Positions 1-12,538 of a stretch of DNA of 64,000 bases are shown here, piece by piece (positions within the stretch are counted from its first letter, which is position 1; each line of letters begins with the position of its first letter). Below the pieces are notes generated by a model. That model ran no database searches. It had not been told where the DNA came from and worked only from the letters and a program-made list of their open reading frames with translations. The stretch covers positions 23,357,754 through 23,421,753 of the forward strand of contig CAIIXF020000011.1 in the NCBI GenBank assembly GCA_903813345.2, given 5' to 3'. The DNA comes from Owenia fusiformis. Taxonomy: Eukaryota; Annelida; Polychaeta; Sabellida; Oweniidae. Position numbers and translations under genes: made by a program.

Positions 1-29
1 GTCTTAAGCTAAATGTTTTTCTTCACCAG

Positions 30-2385
30 ATTGGTACGGTTACTTATGAAGCAAAGATTGTGATTCAATACGATCCCTTTGTTCTAACCCTCCTTGACGA
101 AGTGGTTACTGCCCGGTGCTCAGCGATGACGCGTGGTGAATTAAATTTGTCCTGGGGTGCGGTAGATATAGACGAGTAAGTCAGAAAATAGTATTTGCAT
201 TAAAAGTGGCCAGTTTCTTATTGAAAATGAAAAGTAAATGGAATTCTTGAGACAGGTTTCCTAGTTATTCAATTTTGTTTTGCATAAAATGGTGTGCAAA
301 ATTAAATTAAGTAACACGTTCAACATTTACAATAAAAATGTAAATATTGAATTCCCTGTTCTTGGGGAGATGGCGAAAGTCCAATATAAGATTGGCTACG
401 TGAATACCATGAATGGATTTGATTGTAAAGATTTAACACAACCTTTTAGGGATAACCTCAAAAACGGTGGGGCTGTCACAGGGGAAATTTCCCCGATTGT
501 AATAAAAGTCACTGATGGCCAAGGGAATGAGATTGGAGACAATGTGTACATTGGAGATCCATTGCAATTACAGTTCATCCAAATTGAAGGTATGATCATT
601 TCACAAATATTTACTTTGTATTGGGAATGCAGATTTAAAAATCAAATGTTCACATTTTGCTGTATTGTAGGTGGCGCCCCGTACTCGGTAGAGTCGTGTG
701 TGGCAAGTAACACAAAAGAAGATCCTGACAATGAACTTGTCATCATATGGGATAGGTACCGTTTTCCCTTTGCATTCGTTTGATTGTGACATTTTCCTTT
801 GATAAGGACATTATCATTACTGCAGGTAACAAGTTTGTTTCTACCATACCTGCTTATCAACTTTATTATTTGCTTGCACATTTGTAAGTTCAAACAGTTT
901 ATCTAGTTTTCAGAGCAAGATTCTAATCGTTCTGCATTATTTTGTTTAAGGTGTATAGACCGATCATCCTATGCAGTCGTTGATATGCAAAACCCTATTG
1001 AAATCCTGGATGAAAAGAAAGTGGTACATCTGAAAGCATTTAAATTCCCATCTGATTCCACCGTTTTTCTGACGTGTACTGTGCGATTATGTAACGAAGT
1101 GGATCTAAGTACATGCGACCCAAAGGTGATATGATTATACACGTATGCAGGGTGGGCCAAAAAATTAAAGCATTTGTATTCGGATTAGATGGACTGGATC
1201 AAAATGAATAAACCAGAACTCTTTTCTTGATCAATTCAAGTCAGGTCACATTTCGTGTTAAAATAAATGGGCCAAATGTTCTATCAATCCATCTAATCCA
1301 AATGCAAATACTTTAATTTGTACATAGATATAAATCACAATAGTGTACATGTTAAGCACCATACGTAAAGTGTGTCAATCTAATAAACTGTTTAGGGTGC
1401 CCCCTAGCTGAGAAATACATGCATTATAAAAAGAAACAGAATAGAATATATGGACCTTTTTGACCCAAAGTCAACGTCAAGTGGACACTCAGAATTTCTG
1501 AAACATATAATGCTAAAACATGTTTGTGCCAAAAAGGTCTTGACGATTCTGGCTACATCTCGTGAAATCATGAAAAAAGAGAAATGTTACTACCTGCAAG
1601 GCTGCAAACAGTATATAGTAACGAGTTTCAACAGTTCCACCAGTAGTTTAAGAAATCGTGTGAACGTTTATAGTCACCGAATGGAAGTCTCTAATAGTTT
1701 TGATACAAACTTCCTTCGTTTTGTAAATTGAAAAAAACATATTTACCGAAATGAATGTTTATGTATTGATTGAGACTACACCTTTCACTTGAACTGCTTG
1801 CCAATTGTTTTAGACTAATTGTCCTTGGGAGATACCACAAGGATTGCGGAAACGTTCGGTTTATGGTGATGAGATACTTTACATAAAGAAGTGGACTGTG
1901 AATGAAGTTAAATTCAGCGACAATGGTAGGATGTCTCATGTAGTCGTTTATGACGATTTTACAACAAACCTGTTCCGTTTTAACGTTATTGGTCCTTGAC
2001 TAGGTTGGAATAGTACAGGTGTAAAAGGGTATGAGGTCCTATAAAATTATAGTCCGGCCTACTCTCCATTGATTTATATGGTGACCTAAATACAACTCTT
2101 TTTCTCATTATCTTATACACAATCAGGGCCAGTAAGGGCCGTTAAGAAAGGGGACCATCATTTCTTTCACACCGAGACAAAACTTCAACTCAGTGTGTAA
2201 TCGAAATCTTAATTTAATTACGTTATGTTACATCATCACTTTTATACTGAACCTAATTGTAATATATAATTTGTTTTGTCTTTAATGTGAGTATTTCTTT
2301 GATTTCAGCATCATCATGTTGCTTAGTGAAAGCAATATCTACATTTGTGCTCGGACTAACACTTCTGACATTAACTTTGAGATGA
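30..2385 (+). CDS. ZP-domain membrane protein, 3' exons (gene partial at 5' end)
   Basis: C-terminal part of a zona pellucida domain protein; such proteins polymerise into extracellular filaments or coats. Exons by eye: 30-175 (end of ZP-N, weak start), about 312-589, 671-755, 951-1125, 1814-1925 and 2309-2385. Phases match at all the later junctions; the acceptor near 312 is poor and uncertain. ZP-C features are APYSVESCVASN (exon 671-755) and FPSDSTVFLTCTVRLC (exon 951-1125), with the expected cysteines. Exon 1814-1925 holds RKRS, a furin-type cleavage site that usually separates the ZP domain from the C-terminal propeptide. The last exon gives a hydrophobic stretch (CCLVKAISTFVLGLTLLTLT) and then the stop at 2383-2385, which fits a single membrane anchor. 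AATAAA signals follow near 2570-2610. The 5' part, including any signal peptide, lies outside the window. The family assignment is firm; the exact gene is unknown. Confidence 0.85.
1148..1327. mobile_element. Palindromic mariner-type MITE in a ZP intron
   Basis: It starts CAGGGTGGGCC, the same terminus as the mariner element at 7738. It then folds back: about 1162-1203 is an inverted copy of about 1280-1322 with a short loop. The matching terminal ACCCTG is missing on the right side, so it is a decayed or one-ended copy. It lies inside the ZP intron 1126-1813; I see nothing else in that intron. Confidence 0.55.
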
Positions 2386-2639
2386 TTTCAAGGCGTACAA
2401 TAACTCGACAGTGGAAAAAATATTTATCTGTAACATTAATATCAACTGGCAATGTAAATTCTAATTTTGATGCTCTTATGGACGTTTAAGACGAAATGCT
2501 CTATCTTGAATGATGAGTAATATATTGCCTATAAAAACTATTTTGATGTCAAAGATATGTGTAAATCAAAATAAATAATACATTAAAGTAAACCATTCGA
2601 AATAAATCAAAATAAATAAATATGCATCATCAAATCAAA

Positions 2640-4335
2640 CCAATTGCAATGAAAACACCCAAGGATAATTTAATTATACCTCTGACATATACGTATATGC
2701 AACCTCTCTCCTTCAACAGCAACATTTCCAGACTTACTAAAAAAGCAAAGGTCAAGCCTCTATTTAAAAATGAGGATGAAACTAAATTCAATAACTACAT
2801 ACCAATTTCCCTATTATCAGTATTCTCAAAAGTGTTGGAGCGAGTAATGGCAAATCGACTTATAGATTTTCTAAAAAATATAATATCTTCTGTGAACAGC
2901 AATTTGGCTTTAGAAAAAATAGATCTACATATATGGCTATTACCAGCTTCTTAGAAACATAAATTCAGTCAATTGAAAAGAAAGATCTTAATATTGCTAT
3001 TTTCATCGACTTGTCTAAAGCATTTGATACAGTTAATCATGAAATACTTCTTCAAAAATTATACTATTATGGAATCAGGGGAAATGCACATGAAGTGGTT
3101 CATAAGCTATCTTTCAAACCGAACTCAGGAAACAGAATATTATGACAAGACTTCCAAAATCAATACAGTCACCTGCGGGGTTCCACAGGGCTCGATCCTT
3201 GGACCTACTCTGTTTCTTATTTACATCAATGACATTGTTACGACATCTTCTATATTTAGATTTGTTATCTTTGCTGATGATACAAACCGTCTCTGCTCAC
3301 ATAAAAACCTTAGTACTATCATTAATCATGTTGACTCTGAATTAGAAATTCTTGACGAATGGCTATGTGCAAATAAACTATCGCTTAATATAGAAAAATA
3401 AAAATCCATGATCTTTCATCCACACAAATTAAAAGAATCTGAAATAATAATTCTAAATCAGAAATAAACCTATTGAGAGAATTTCAAAGACTACTTTTCT
3501 TGGAGTTATTATCGATGATAAACTAAAATGGAATGAGCATATTGCTCATGTATCTACCAAAATTTCACAAGTAGTTGGAATTCTTTACAAGGTCAAAAAT
3601 AAGATAAATCACACTGCAATGATGTTTATTTATTACTCTCTTACATATAGCCATATAAATTATTGTATTCTTATCTGGGGAACAGCAACTAAAGCTCTAT
3701 TGTTTCAATTTCTGAAAGTACAAAAAAGATTCTTACGACTAATTACAAACAGTGTTAGAACAGACTATTCCTCTCTACAATTTAAGAAAATAAAGATACT
3801 TAAATTAGAAGATATTCATAAGCTAAATGTTGGTATTTTTGTATTTAATTGTCTCAAACGATCTAAAGAATTTCCTCAAACTTTATTCTTTGACTACTTC
3901 ATATCAAATGCTCAAACTTATGGTCAAGAGACACGTTATAGATTCAATCTAAGAGCTAATCAATTTAAATCAACATTTGGACAAAGGAGCATTAAATACA
4001 TAGGACAAACATGGAATGCATTACCTGAAACCTTTAAACATCTGAATTCTAAAAATAAATTTAAGTCAGATTTGAAAAGGTATTATCTGGACAAGTAAAT
4101 TGATCTGTATAACATTTAGCTATATGTGCTTATTTGTATGTATATTTCTTTTTATTTCTTTTCTATTACTTTTCTCCTAACTTTCTATCTTTAAAAACAG
4201 TTTTATATCTTGTCATCTTGATTAATACAATTATGTAATATAATCATATGTAACTATATACACCCGCATGGGTGTCAGTTGCCTGTACACTAAACATAGA
4301 TATAATTGATGAATAAACAACTATGCAAAAAAAGA
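2640..4335 (+). mobile_element. Decayed 5'-truncated LINE (Jockey/CR1-like), copy 1
   Basis: Non-LTR reverse transcriptase remains, spread over several frames: PISLLSVFSKVLERV (finger region), IFIDLSKAFDTVNH, CGVPQGSILGPTLFLIYIND, a palm motif FADD near 3273, DEWLCANKLSLN and LGVIIDDKLKWNEHI. Longest open pieces are 2973-3401 and 3619-4098. Stops and frame changes interrupt it, so it is inactive. The tail ends in ATAAACAACTATGC followed by a short A run near 4328, giving a + strand orientation. The 5' end is cut within the RT domain. The clade is a best guess. Confidence 0.8.
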
Positions 4336-4807
4336 TGCCACCATGATTTTTGTTTGTTCAAGAATCAGGTATGTGATCAAAAAGAATTTCAAGTTGTACA
4401 TAAGGAAAGTTAGATTCCTGGAAACATGTGATGAATTTTATATCTATTACTTATTGATTAAGTGAATATTTATTTACCTTTGATCAATATAGAGTATCAT
4501 AGGTTTCGCCAATAAAATAAGAATAACATAAACTTTTCTGAGATGGAGACTTTTCTGAGATGGAGAGCTATTTTAACAGATGGGGACAGATGTATTGGAA
4601 TCCTTTTTCATGAATTCTGGGCATTGTAACATCACAATCAAAAATGTCTATATCATCGTAGGTCACATACTAGTAGTATTATATCTTATTAAAACATATT
4701 GAATTTCCCATCTTTTTGGTACATAACACATGGTTTATCTGTGTTATCTAAAATACTTTTAAGAAAGATACAAAGTGTCCCATTTTATTGTCCACCCTGT
4801 ATAAATA
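4336..4807. other. Non-coding; right end of a second mariner-like element
   Basis: No gene seen. The stretch ends in CCACCCTGTA near 4790-4799, the inverse of a TACAGGGTGG mariner terminus, 6 bp before the next element begins with the same motif. No left end was found, so it is probably a truncated element. The stretch is repeated at 7266-7737. Confidence 0.4.
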
Positions 4808-5177
4808 CAGGGTGGGCCAAAAAACGCCACTTTTTTCAAAATGCTATAACTTTTTTAATTTTTGATATTAAATCATAATTTGCATACCAAATGAAACTTG
4901 AGGTTGTTATCTAGCCATGGATCATGCATTATACACTTTTACTTGAATAAAATATGTCACCAGCGTCTCACTTCAACATGTGGTGTGCCATGAGAAATAA
5001 GCATAATTTGCAAAATGTTCCTGAACTGATACGGCCTGATGATCGCCAAGCTAATAGCCCTGATGCGAACCCAAGTGAGTATAGGGTATGGGAAGGTCTC
5101 CAGGAGATTGTATGAAGGCACCTAATCTAGAAAATTGCTCAACTAAAGCTTGCAATTAAGACAGGTTGAAAAAAACT
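4808..5177. mobile_element. Left fragment of the mariner element (duplication unit 1)
   Basis: Same sequence as 7738-8107, cut at the duplication breakpoint. It has the left inverted terminus CAGGGTGGGCC and the transposase remnant, but no right end. Confidence 0.75.
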
Positions 5178-5237
5178 GAACCTAATTGTAATATATAATT
5201 TGTTTTGTCTTTAATGTGAGTATTTCTTTGATTTCAG

Positions 5238-5314
5238 CATCATCATGTTGCTTAGTGAAAGCAATATCTACATTTGTGCTCGGACTAACACTTCTGACAT
5301 TAACTTTGAGATGA
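5238..5314 (+). CDS. Duplicate copy of the terminal ZP exon
   Basis: Identical to 2309-2385, with its TTTGATTTCAG acceptor, hydrophobic C-terminal segment, stop and downstream AATAAA signals. It could serve as an alternative last exon giving the same protein, provided polyadenylation near 2600 is bypassed. Its use in the cell is unknown. Confidence 0.55.
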
Positions 5315-5569
5315 TTTCAAGGCGTACAATAACTCGACAGTGGAAAAAATATTTATCTGTAACATTAATATCAACTGGCAATGTAAATTCTAATTTTGAT
5401 GCTCTTATGGACGTTTAAGACGAAATGCTCTATCTTGAATGATGAGTAATATATTGCCTATAAAAACTATTTTGATGTCAAAGATATGTGTAAATCAAAA
5501 TAAATAATACGTTAAAGTAAACCATTCGAAATAAATCAAAATAAATAAATATGCATCATCAAATCAAAC

Positions 5570-7265
5570 CAATTGCAATGAAAACACCCAAGGATAATTT
5601 AATTATACCTCTGACATATACGTATATGCAACCTCTCTCCTTCAACAGCAACATTTCCAGACTTACTAAAAAAAGCAAAGGTCAAGCCTCTATTTAAAAA
5701 TGAGGATGAAACTAAATTCAATAACTACATACCAATTTCCCTATTATCAGTATTCTCAAAAGTGTTGGAGCGAGTAATGGCAAATCGACTTATAGATTTT
5801 CTAAAAAATATAATATCTTCTGTGAACAGCAATTTGGCTTTAGAAAAAATAGATCTACATATATGGCTATTACCAGCTTCTTAGAAACATAAATTCAGTC
5901 AATTGAAAAGAAAGATCTTAATATTGCTATTTTCATCGACTTGTCTAAAGCATTTGATACAGTTAATCATGAAATACTTCTTCAAAAATTATACTATTAT
6001 GGAATCAGGGGAAATGCACATGAAGTGGTTCATAAGCTATCTTTCAAACCGAACTCAGGAAACAGAATATTATGACAAGACTTCCAAAATCAATACAGTC
6101 ACCTGCGGGGTTCCACAGGGCTCGATCCTTGGACCTACTCTGTTTCTTATTTACATCAATGACATTGTTACGACATCTTCTATATTTAGATTTGTTATCT
6201 TTGCTGATGATACAAACCGTCTCTGCTCACATAAAAACCTTAGTACTATCATTAATCATGTTGACTCTGAATTAGAAATTCTTGACGAATGGCTATGTGC
6301 AAATAAACTATCGCTTAATATAGAAAAATAAAAATCCATGATCTTTCATCCACACAAATTAAAAGAATCTGAAATAATAATTCTAAATCAGAAATAAACC
6401 TATTGAGAGAATTTCAAAGACTACTTTTCTTGGAGTTATTATCGATGATAAACTAAAATGGAATGAGCATATTGCTCATGTATCTACCAAAATTTCACAA
6501 GTAGTTGGAATTCTTTACAAGGTCAAAAATAAGATAAATCACACTGCAATGATGTTTATTTATTACTCTCTTACATATAGCCATATAAATTATTGTATTC
6601 TTATCTGGGGAACAGCAACTAAAGCTCTATTGTTTCAATTTCTGAAAGTACAAAAAAGATTCTTACGACTAATTACAAACAGTGTTAGAACAGACTATTC
6701 CTCTCTACAATTTAAGAAAATAAAGATACTTAAATTAGAAGATATTCATAAGCTAAATGTTGGTATTTTTGTATTTAATTGTCTCAAACGATCTAAAGAA
6801 TTTCCTCAAACTTTATTCTTTGACTACTTCATATCAAATGCTCAAACTTATGGTCAAGAGACACGTTATAGATTCAATCTAAGAGCTAATCAATTTAAAT
6901 CAACATTTGGACAAAGGAGCATTAAATACATAGGACAAACATGGAATGCATTACCTGAAACCTTTAAACATCTGAATTCTAAAAATAAATTTAAGTCAGA
7001 TTTGAAAAGGTATTATCTGGACAAGTAAATTGATCTGTATAACATTTAGCTATATGTGCTTATTTGTATGTATATTTCTTTTTATTTCTTTTCTATTACT
7101 TTTCTCCTAACTTTCTATCTTTAAAAACAGTTTTATATCTTGTCATCTTGATTAATACAATTATGTAATATAATCATATGTAACTATATACACCCGCATG
7201 GGTGTCAGTTGCCTGTACACTAAACATAGATATAATTGATGAATAAACAACTATGCAAAAAAAGA
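5570..7265 (+). mobile_element. Decayed LINE, copy 2 (inside duplication unit 2)
   Basis: Copy of the LINE at 2640-4335, made by the segmental duplication and not by a second retrotransposition: its flanks are duplicated with it. It has the same open pieces (5903-6331 and 6549-7028) and the same interruptions. Confidence 0.8.
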
Positions 7266-7737
7266 TGCCACCATGATTTTTGTTTGTTCAAGAATCAGGT
7301 ATGTGATCAAAAAGAATTTCAAGTTGTACATAAGGAAAGTTAGATTCCTGGAAACATGTGATGAATTTTATATCTATTACTTATTGATTAAGTGAATATT
7401 TATTTACCTTTGATCAATATAGAGTATCATAGGTTTCGCCAATAAAATAAGAATAACATAAACTTTTCTGAGATGGAGACTTTTCTGAGATGGAGAGCTA
7501 TTTTAACAGATGGGGACAGATGTATTGGAATCCTTTTTCATGAATTCTGGGCATTGTAACATCACAATCAAAAATGTCTATATCATCGTAGGTCACATAC
7601 TAGTAGTATTATATCTTATTAAAACATATTGAATTTCCCATCTTTTTGGTACATAACACATGGTTTATCTGTGTTATCTAAAATACTTTTAAGAAAGATA
7701 CAAAGTGTCCCATTTTATTGTCCACCCTGTATAAATA

Positions 7738-8353
7738 CAGGGTGGGCCAAAAAACGCCACTTTTTTCAAAATGCTATAACTTTTTTAATTTTTGATATTA
7801 AATCATAATTTGCATACCAAATGAAACTTGAGGTTGTTATCTAGCCATGGATCATGCATTATACACTTTTACTTGAATAAAATATGTCACCAGCGTCTCA
7901 CTTCAACATGTGGTGTGCCATGAGAAATAAGCATAATTTGCAAAATGTTCCTGAACTGATACGGCCTGATGATCGCCAAGCTAATAGCCCTGATGCGAAC
8001 CCAAGTGAGTATAGGGTATGGGAAGGTCTCCAGGAGATTGTATGAAGGCACCTAATCTAGAAAATTGCTCAACTAAAGCTTGCAATTAAGACAGGTTGAA
8101 AAAAACTTAGCTAACATTTCATTGATACTGCAATATCAGCAAGGCGACTAAAACTAACATATATCATCAATTAGGGTGGCGGACCAATTGAACTCCCCTT
8201 TTAGATCAAATATAATCCAAGGTGAAAAACTTGTTACATTATATTATTACTAAGAACCCTTGGCACTATATAACTGCAAAATTTGGGGTATGTAGGTTGG
8301 AAAATAAAAAAGTTGTAGTGTCTTGAAAAAAGTGGCGTTTTTGGCCCACCCTG
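7738..8353 (+). mobile_element. Non-autonomous mariner/Tc1 element with transposase relic
   Basis: Both ends are present: CAGGGTGGGCCAAAAA at the left and the inverse, TTTTTGGCCCACCCTG, at the right, each followed inwards by CGCCACTTTTTTCAA. TA flanks both sides (7736-7737 and 8354-8355), as expected for Tc1/mariner. About 7975-8040 still reads like the C-terminal catalytic region of a mariner transposase (NSPDANPSEYRVWEGLQE, close to the NSPDLNP motif) and then meets a stop. At 616 bp it is an internally deleted, inactive copy. Confidence 0.8.
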
Positions 8354-8355
8354 TA

Positions 8356-9777
8356 GATAATTAATATCAATGAAGAGTTCAATTTTCCCCCCAAGTGGCT
8401 CTAATATTAGACAAATATAGACAATTGGATAAATACATGTTTTAGCAATTATTGTTCTTTCTCGGTATATTCTAGAGAATTGATTTATTCTACCAAATAT
8501 GTCATGTACGTGATCGCATGTTTGATTTCTCGGTGTGATACAACTCAAAATTGAAGTGAGTCACAAATATAATCACCCAATTTCATTTATATCACATTTT
8601 TCATTTCATTTTATGAGCATTTTATTTGGGAAGTACTGACGATTACATAAACAAAGTAAACGATGACCAGTGCGGTAAACTCAATGCGATATAATGTCAA
8701 GCATGGCGGGGAGTATTGTACCATCTTGTTAATACAGACACAATTTGGAGGGATTTGGGGAATATGTGACACATTATCAGACAAATCAAGGTTTCACGAA
8801 TTGCAACGTTTCGATTATGTATTTTCAGCTAATGAAAAAGTACTCTCTCACATTTAATTCATCCTTTGAATATTCTGTAATTTCGTAAATGAATGTTCTA
8901 TTAGACCCAATAATTCCACGTAAAAGGTTTGGATCCATGGCCCCAGTTCCCGACTGCATATAATTGTCTTCAATAAGGGACCAGACTTGTGACTAAGGGA
9001 TTTCATACAGGAGTCAACCAATTCAAATAACGATTGACATTGTTTTGAGATTGAAACGGGACGACACCATAACATTAAGAGACAATAGAATCTGTAAATA
9101 TTGTACCATAGTAATCGAGGATAAGTATCGTGTAATTAGTAAATGGCCTAGATACCATGATATCAGATTAAGTCTTAAATCCCCTCATTAGAAAACTATA
9201 ACACAGACCGATTCATTCATTTGACAAAAATAAAAGAAATGCAAACCTCTTTAACAAACTATCATTGTTGATTATTGAAGCGACCGATATCAAACTATAG
9301 TAAACAAATATACTTTGTGCACATTGGGCAAGCAGCCTTATATGAACTAAAACTTTTTGTTAATTATGATAAACAAACTAATTTTTCTTTTTTTGTACTT
9401 TTTGCCTGATCATCATTAATCTTTCGGAATGCCATAGAGACTTAACTGTACGTTAAATCCTACTGCAATTTAAGCACCGTGACAGAAAATATATTTTAAG
9501 AGATTAAGAGAGAAAGTCATTTTCATTTTTACGTCATATAGGCTTATCACATGTGCGGTTTAGCGAGATCTAAACGATAGTTTTCTCACATTTGACATAC
9601 CAAAGTAACTAATATTAAAACTGTTTTATTCAAATCTTAATCCGTGAGAAAAAACACGGTGTTCTAATTCTTCCAGACCTTGGGAAAAGAAAAGATATAA
9701 AACCGGACATATCGCTTGATTCCCGCCCGTTATCGGTATTTATTACCTTCAATAAATAAAGTGTGATTAGTAATCTG
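8356..9777. other. Intergenic, nothing recognised
   Basis: AT-rich intergenic DNA between the ZP gene and the chitinase promoter. Open frames are short and show no family similarity. No clear repeat seen. Confidence 0.5.
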
Positions 9778-9887
9778 GCATATATAACAGAACTTGACAT
9801 CAGTCGAAAGGAATTTGGACGTTCGGAATTCTAGTGATTGAATTCTAAAAAGAACTTAGACGTGAATAGAAGACCACGATATCGATG
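9778..9887 (+). promoter_or_regulatory. Candidate promoter and 5' UTR exon of chitinase gene 1
   Basis: TATATAA at 9781-9787 is followed by an initiator-like TCAGTC at 9800-9805. A transcribed leader would run to 9887, where a strong donor (GTAAGA) begins at 9888. The exon ends in ATG, which joins directly to the ATG that opens the next exon (12539) in the same frame. Inferred from signals only. Confidence 0.4.
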
Positions 9888-10420
9888 GTAAGACTTCTTT
9901 AGGGTTAAGGAAACATTAGCTTACGTGTACGCAGCTTTTCAAGATCAAAATTCTAGTAGGGTTTTGGTTAGTGAAATTATCAATACTTATCTTATATTTC
10001 ACTGTTTCTCTTATGTTTTCGCGTTGCCGCTACTTTGAACCTTTTCTTAAACGACATATGGATTTATCCATGTCGGAAATCATTTCATTTTGAAAATAAA
10101 AAATTGTTTAGAAAGTGCCAGGGATTATGCAAAAAAAACTGTTCAAATTATTTTTTGGGGCATAGGATGGAATTTAAATTGAGGTACAAACTTTTTTAAC
10201 ATTAGCATATCTAAGTCAGGCGAGGCAAGTTTCTCATCATAATAAAATAGACAATTTTTCGACGTTTTTTTTTCAACTAAACGTAGAAAAACATAAAAAC
10301 ATGAAGCTTTGGCTTAAGGATAGCCTCACAAGTTGAGTTCTAGAGTCATAGATCTATATGTCATCGTCGATCTTTGTCAACATTCTATTGTAAAAGGTAT
10401 TCAGTATACTGACGATAGCA

Positions 10421-11582
10421 TAGCCGTAGGGACCGGGGGTTCGATGGGTTCGGACGAACCCCCGGTCGGGATTTCTCCCAAAAAAATATTTGTGGAAAAA
10501 TTCATTGCAATAACCAGAAACATATATTCAATTTATATGACCAGTAGGAAAAAATAGTAAAGGAAGAGGTTTGAGTATTGGCAAATATCCCTATGGTCAA
10601 AATGAATTATTCTTAGGTGTAACATGAAGAATAGAATGTCATAATACTTTGGAAAATATTAAAGTGCTCGGGCACACATAAGCTGAGATAGGGATCATTT
10701 CATGATTCTCGTCATTAATGATAAAATAAGCGGAACGGTGATAGAAAATGGAATGTTTTCACAGTTTTTATTTTCAATTCAAAGAAAGCACAACAAATAA
10801 GTTTTTCAGCATTAGTTGTTCTTTATTTGTTGCAAGGCATTGAAATTTAAGAGAGATGTTTAATGTTAGAGCCTACAGAGCACAGTGGATATTTTGTTAT
10901 TTCAATTTGTTGTTTTTTAAATTTCAGCCTATGTTTCATTCCATTAATACAATACTATTTGTCATCTGTCACTTCTATCGTCAGTACCAATTGAGAGTAT
11001 TCGTGCAGCCATTACGACTTTTATTGTGCGCCATGAAGTATTACATTCGTCAAAAATATTTGCTTTTGAATATACTAGTATTCAGAAACTAACTGTAAGT
11101 TCATGAGGTCATTATGAACTCCTCTATTACAAAATGAAATGGCAGATAAAATTCTTTTGATTTGGATTCTTTTCAAAAATCATCTAAAAGTGTGGGAATA
11201 GCATGCCAGAATTTGACATATCTTTGAATGATGAATTGGGAATGACGATTTTTCAATGGTAGCTCGTTAAAAAATATGTTCCTTAGAGATATGTTGTAAT
11301 TTGCCCTTTACAAAAGAATTGTCTCAATGTATGCTAACCCTTGATTTGGATTTCATTGAACAATTAAACATTTGTTATATAAAATGTATGATTTTGCTAC
11401 CAGATTTCAATATCTTTCAGTAAAAGATTCACCAAAAACTATCAAATTGTTGCTAAACTTTTGGAGGGGTGTAAATTGTATGTACAAAAAATACTTTTAT
11501 GTGAGGTACACCGATGAAGGGGGAGATTTGTGGATACATAAAAAATCGAACCCCTGGTCACCAATTGCTGGCTACGCCACTG
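10421..11582. mobile_element. Non-autonomous hAT element in chitinase intron 1
   Basis: Flanked by a perfect 8 bp duplication CGATAGCA (10413-10420 and 11583-11590), the hallmark length for hAT. The right end is the inverse of CAGTGGCGTAGCCAG; the left end is a slightly eroded TAGCCGTAGGGACC. Both ends continue into a GGGGTTCGA motif. The 1162 bp interior has no transposase. Confidence 0.8.
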
Positions 11583-11590
11583 CGATAGCA

Positions 11591-12538
11591 ATGAAGAATA
11601 AGAGTAATTTTGCATTTAGTTATTTTTGAAAAAAACATAAAGGACTTTTAAAGTGTATGTTTTATCAAACAACCACTTTAATAGTGGATGTTCAACGTTA
11701 ACTTAAGATAGAATAGCTACATTTTTTATTTGGAGTGTCTTAAGGATTAGGGATCAAAAGATGTGTGGGACGTAATATTTGCATAGTCGTCATGCTTGCC
11801 GATAGGGATTATGGACGTATTAAATAGTGAAATCAATTTGCATTCAATTAAGTAAGAGAACATAGACAAATCTACCTATGTCTTGGATCTTGAATTGTTT
11901 TCAATTAAATTTATAGCACAAATACTAAATGCTGTGTACAGCAATTATTTTAATATCTGGTGTCGCAAAAAATGAGACACTTTTTGACAAGTATTTTCTC
12001 GGCAACTGATGAACCAAATTCATTGAAAAGTACAAAGTAGGCAGATTAGCAAGTTGTCAAAATAGAAAAGATCAAGTAAACAGTCTGTGTGTACTGAGAA
12101 ATTCAAAAAAGCATGTCCAAAATTCCCATACCGGAGTTCTGCGATGAGACCTCCATATAGTGTTTGTACCAGAGGTGATAGCATCTGTCAATCAGTCAAA
12201 ATATAGCTTGTCTATGTGTCACATCTAATAAATTCGTTTCATTCTTCCCAAATATCCAAAATTCATTCATTCTCAAAAATTCATTGGAGGTGATGTTGTT
12301 AGAATAAATACGGAAAGTATTCTTGCTTGATTAATAAGTGACTTTTACATTGATATTGGTTGCTTTTTTATATGTATTTATTTTTGTCAATCCTAGAAAA
12401 TTACTGGCCGGGTCGGAACAGAAAGCATTTCAGAAAAAAATCCAATTTTTTGTTACAAAATGATATTTGTGAAAATGCTCTCCCGAGAAATATTTTTTTT
12501 CCGAGCATCCCATGTTCATTTTTGCTTCTCCATTGTAG
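11591..12538. other. Rest of chitinase intron 1, nothing recognised
   Basis: Intron sequence between the hAT element and the signal-peptide exon. No coding or repeat structure recognised. Confidence 0.5.

Larger units (their letters stand above)
2249..5177 (+). repeat. Tandem segmental duplication, unit 1 (2929 bp)
   Basis: Repeated almost perfectly at 5178-8107. The two units differ by one base near the poly(A) signals and one extra A near 5665. The unit contains the end of the last ZP intron, the last ZP exon, a decayed LINE and the left part of a mariner element. The right breakpoint lies inside that mariner element. The outer sequences share only ACT at the junction, which suggests microhomology-mediated duplication. 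Near identity means it is very recent, or that haplotypes were joined in assembly. Confidence 0.9.
5178..8107 (+). repeat. Tandem segmental duplication, unit 2 (2930 bp)
   Basis: Second copy of 2249-5177. After 8107 the sequence continues through the rest of the mariner element, which only this copy completes. The original locus therefore had one unit and one whole element before the duplication. Confidence 0.9.

Noticed and set aside
1450-1731. 93-codon open frame in a ZP intron
   Set aside because: No family similarity, and it lies between two well-supported ZP exons.
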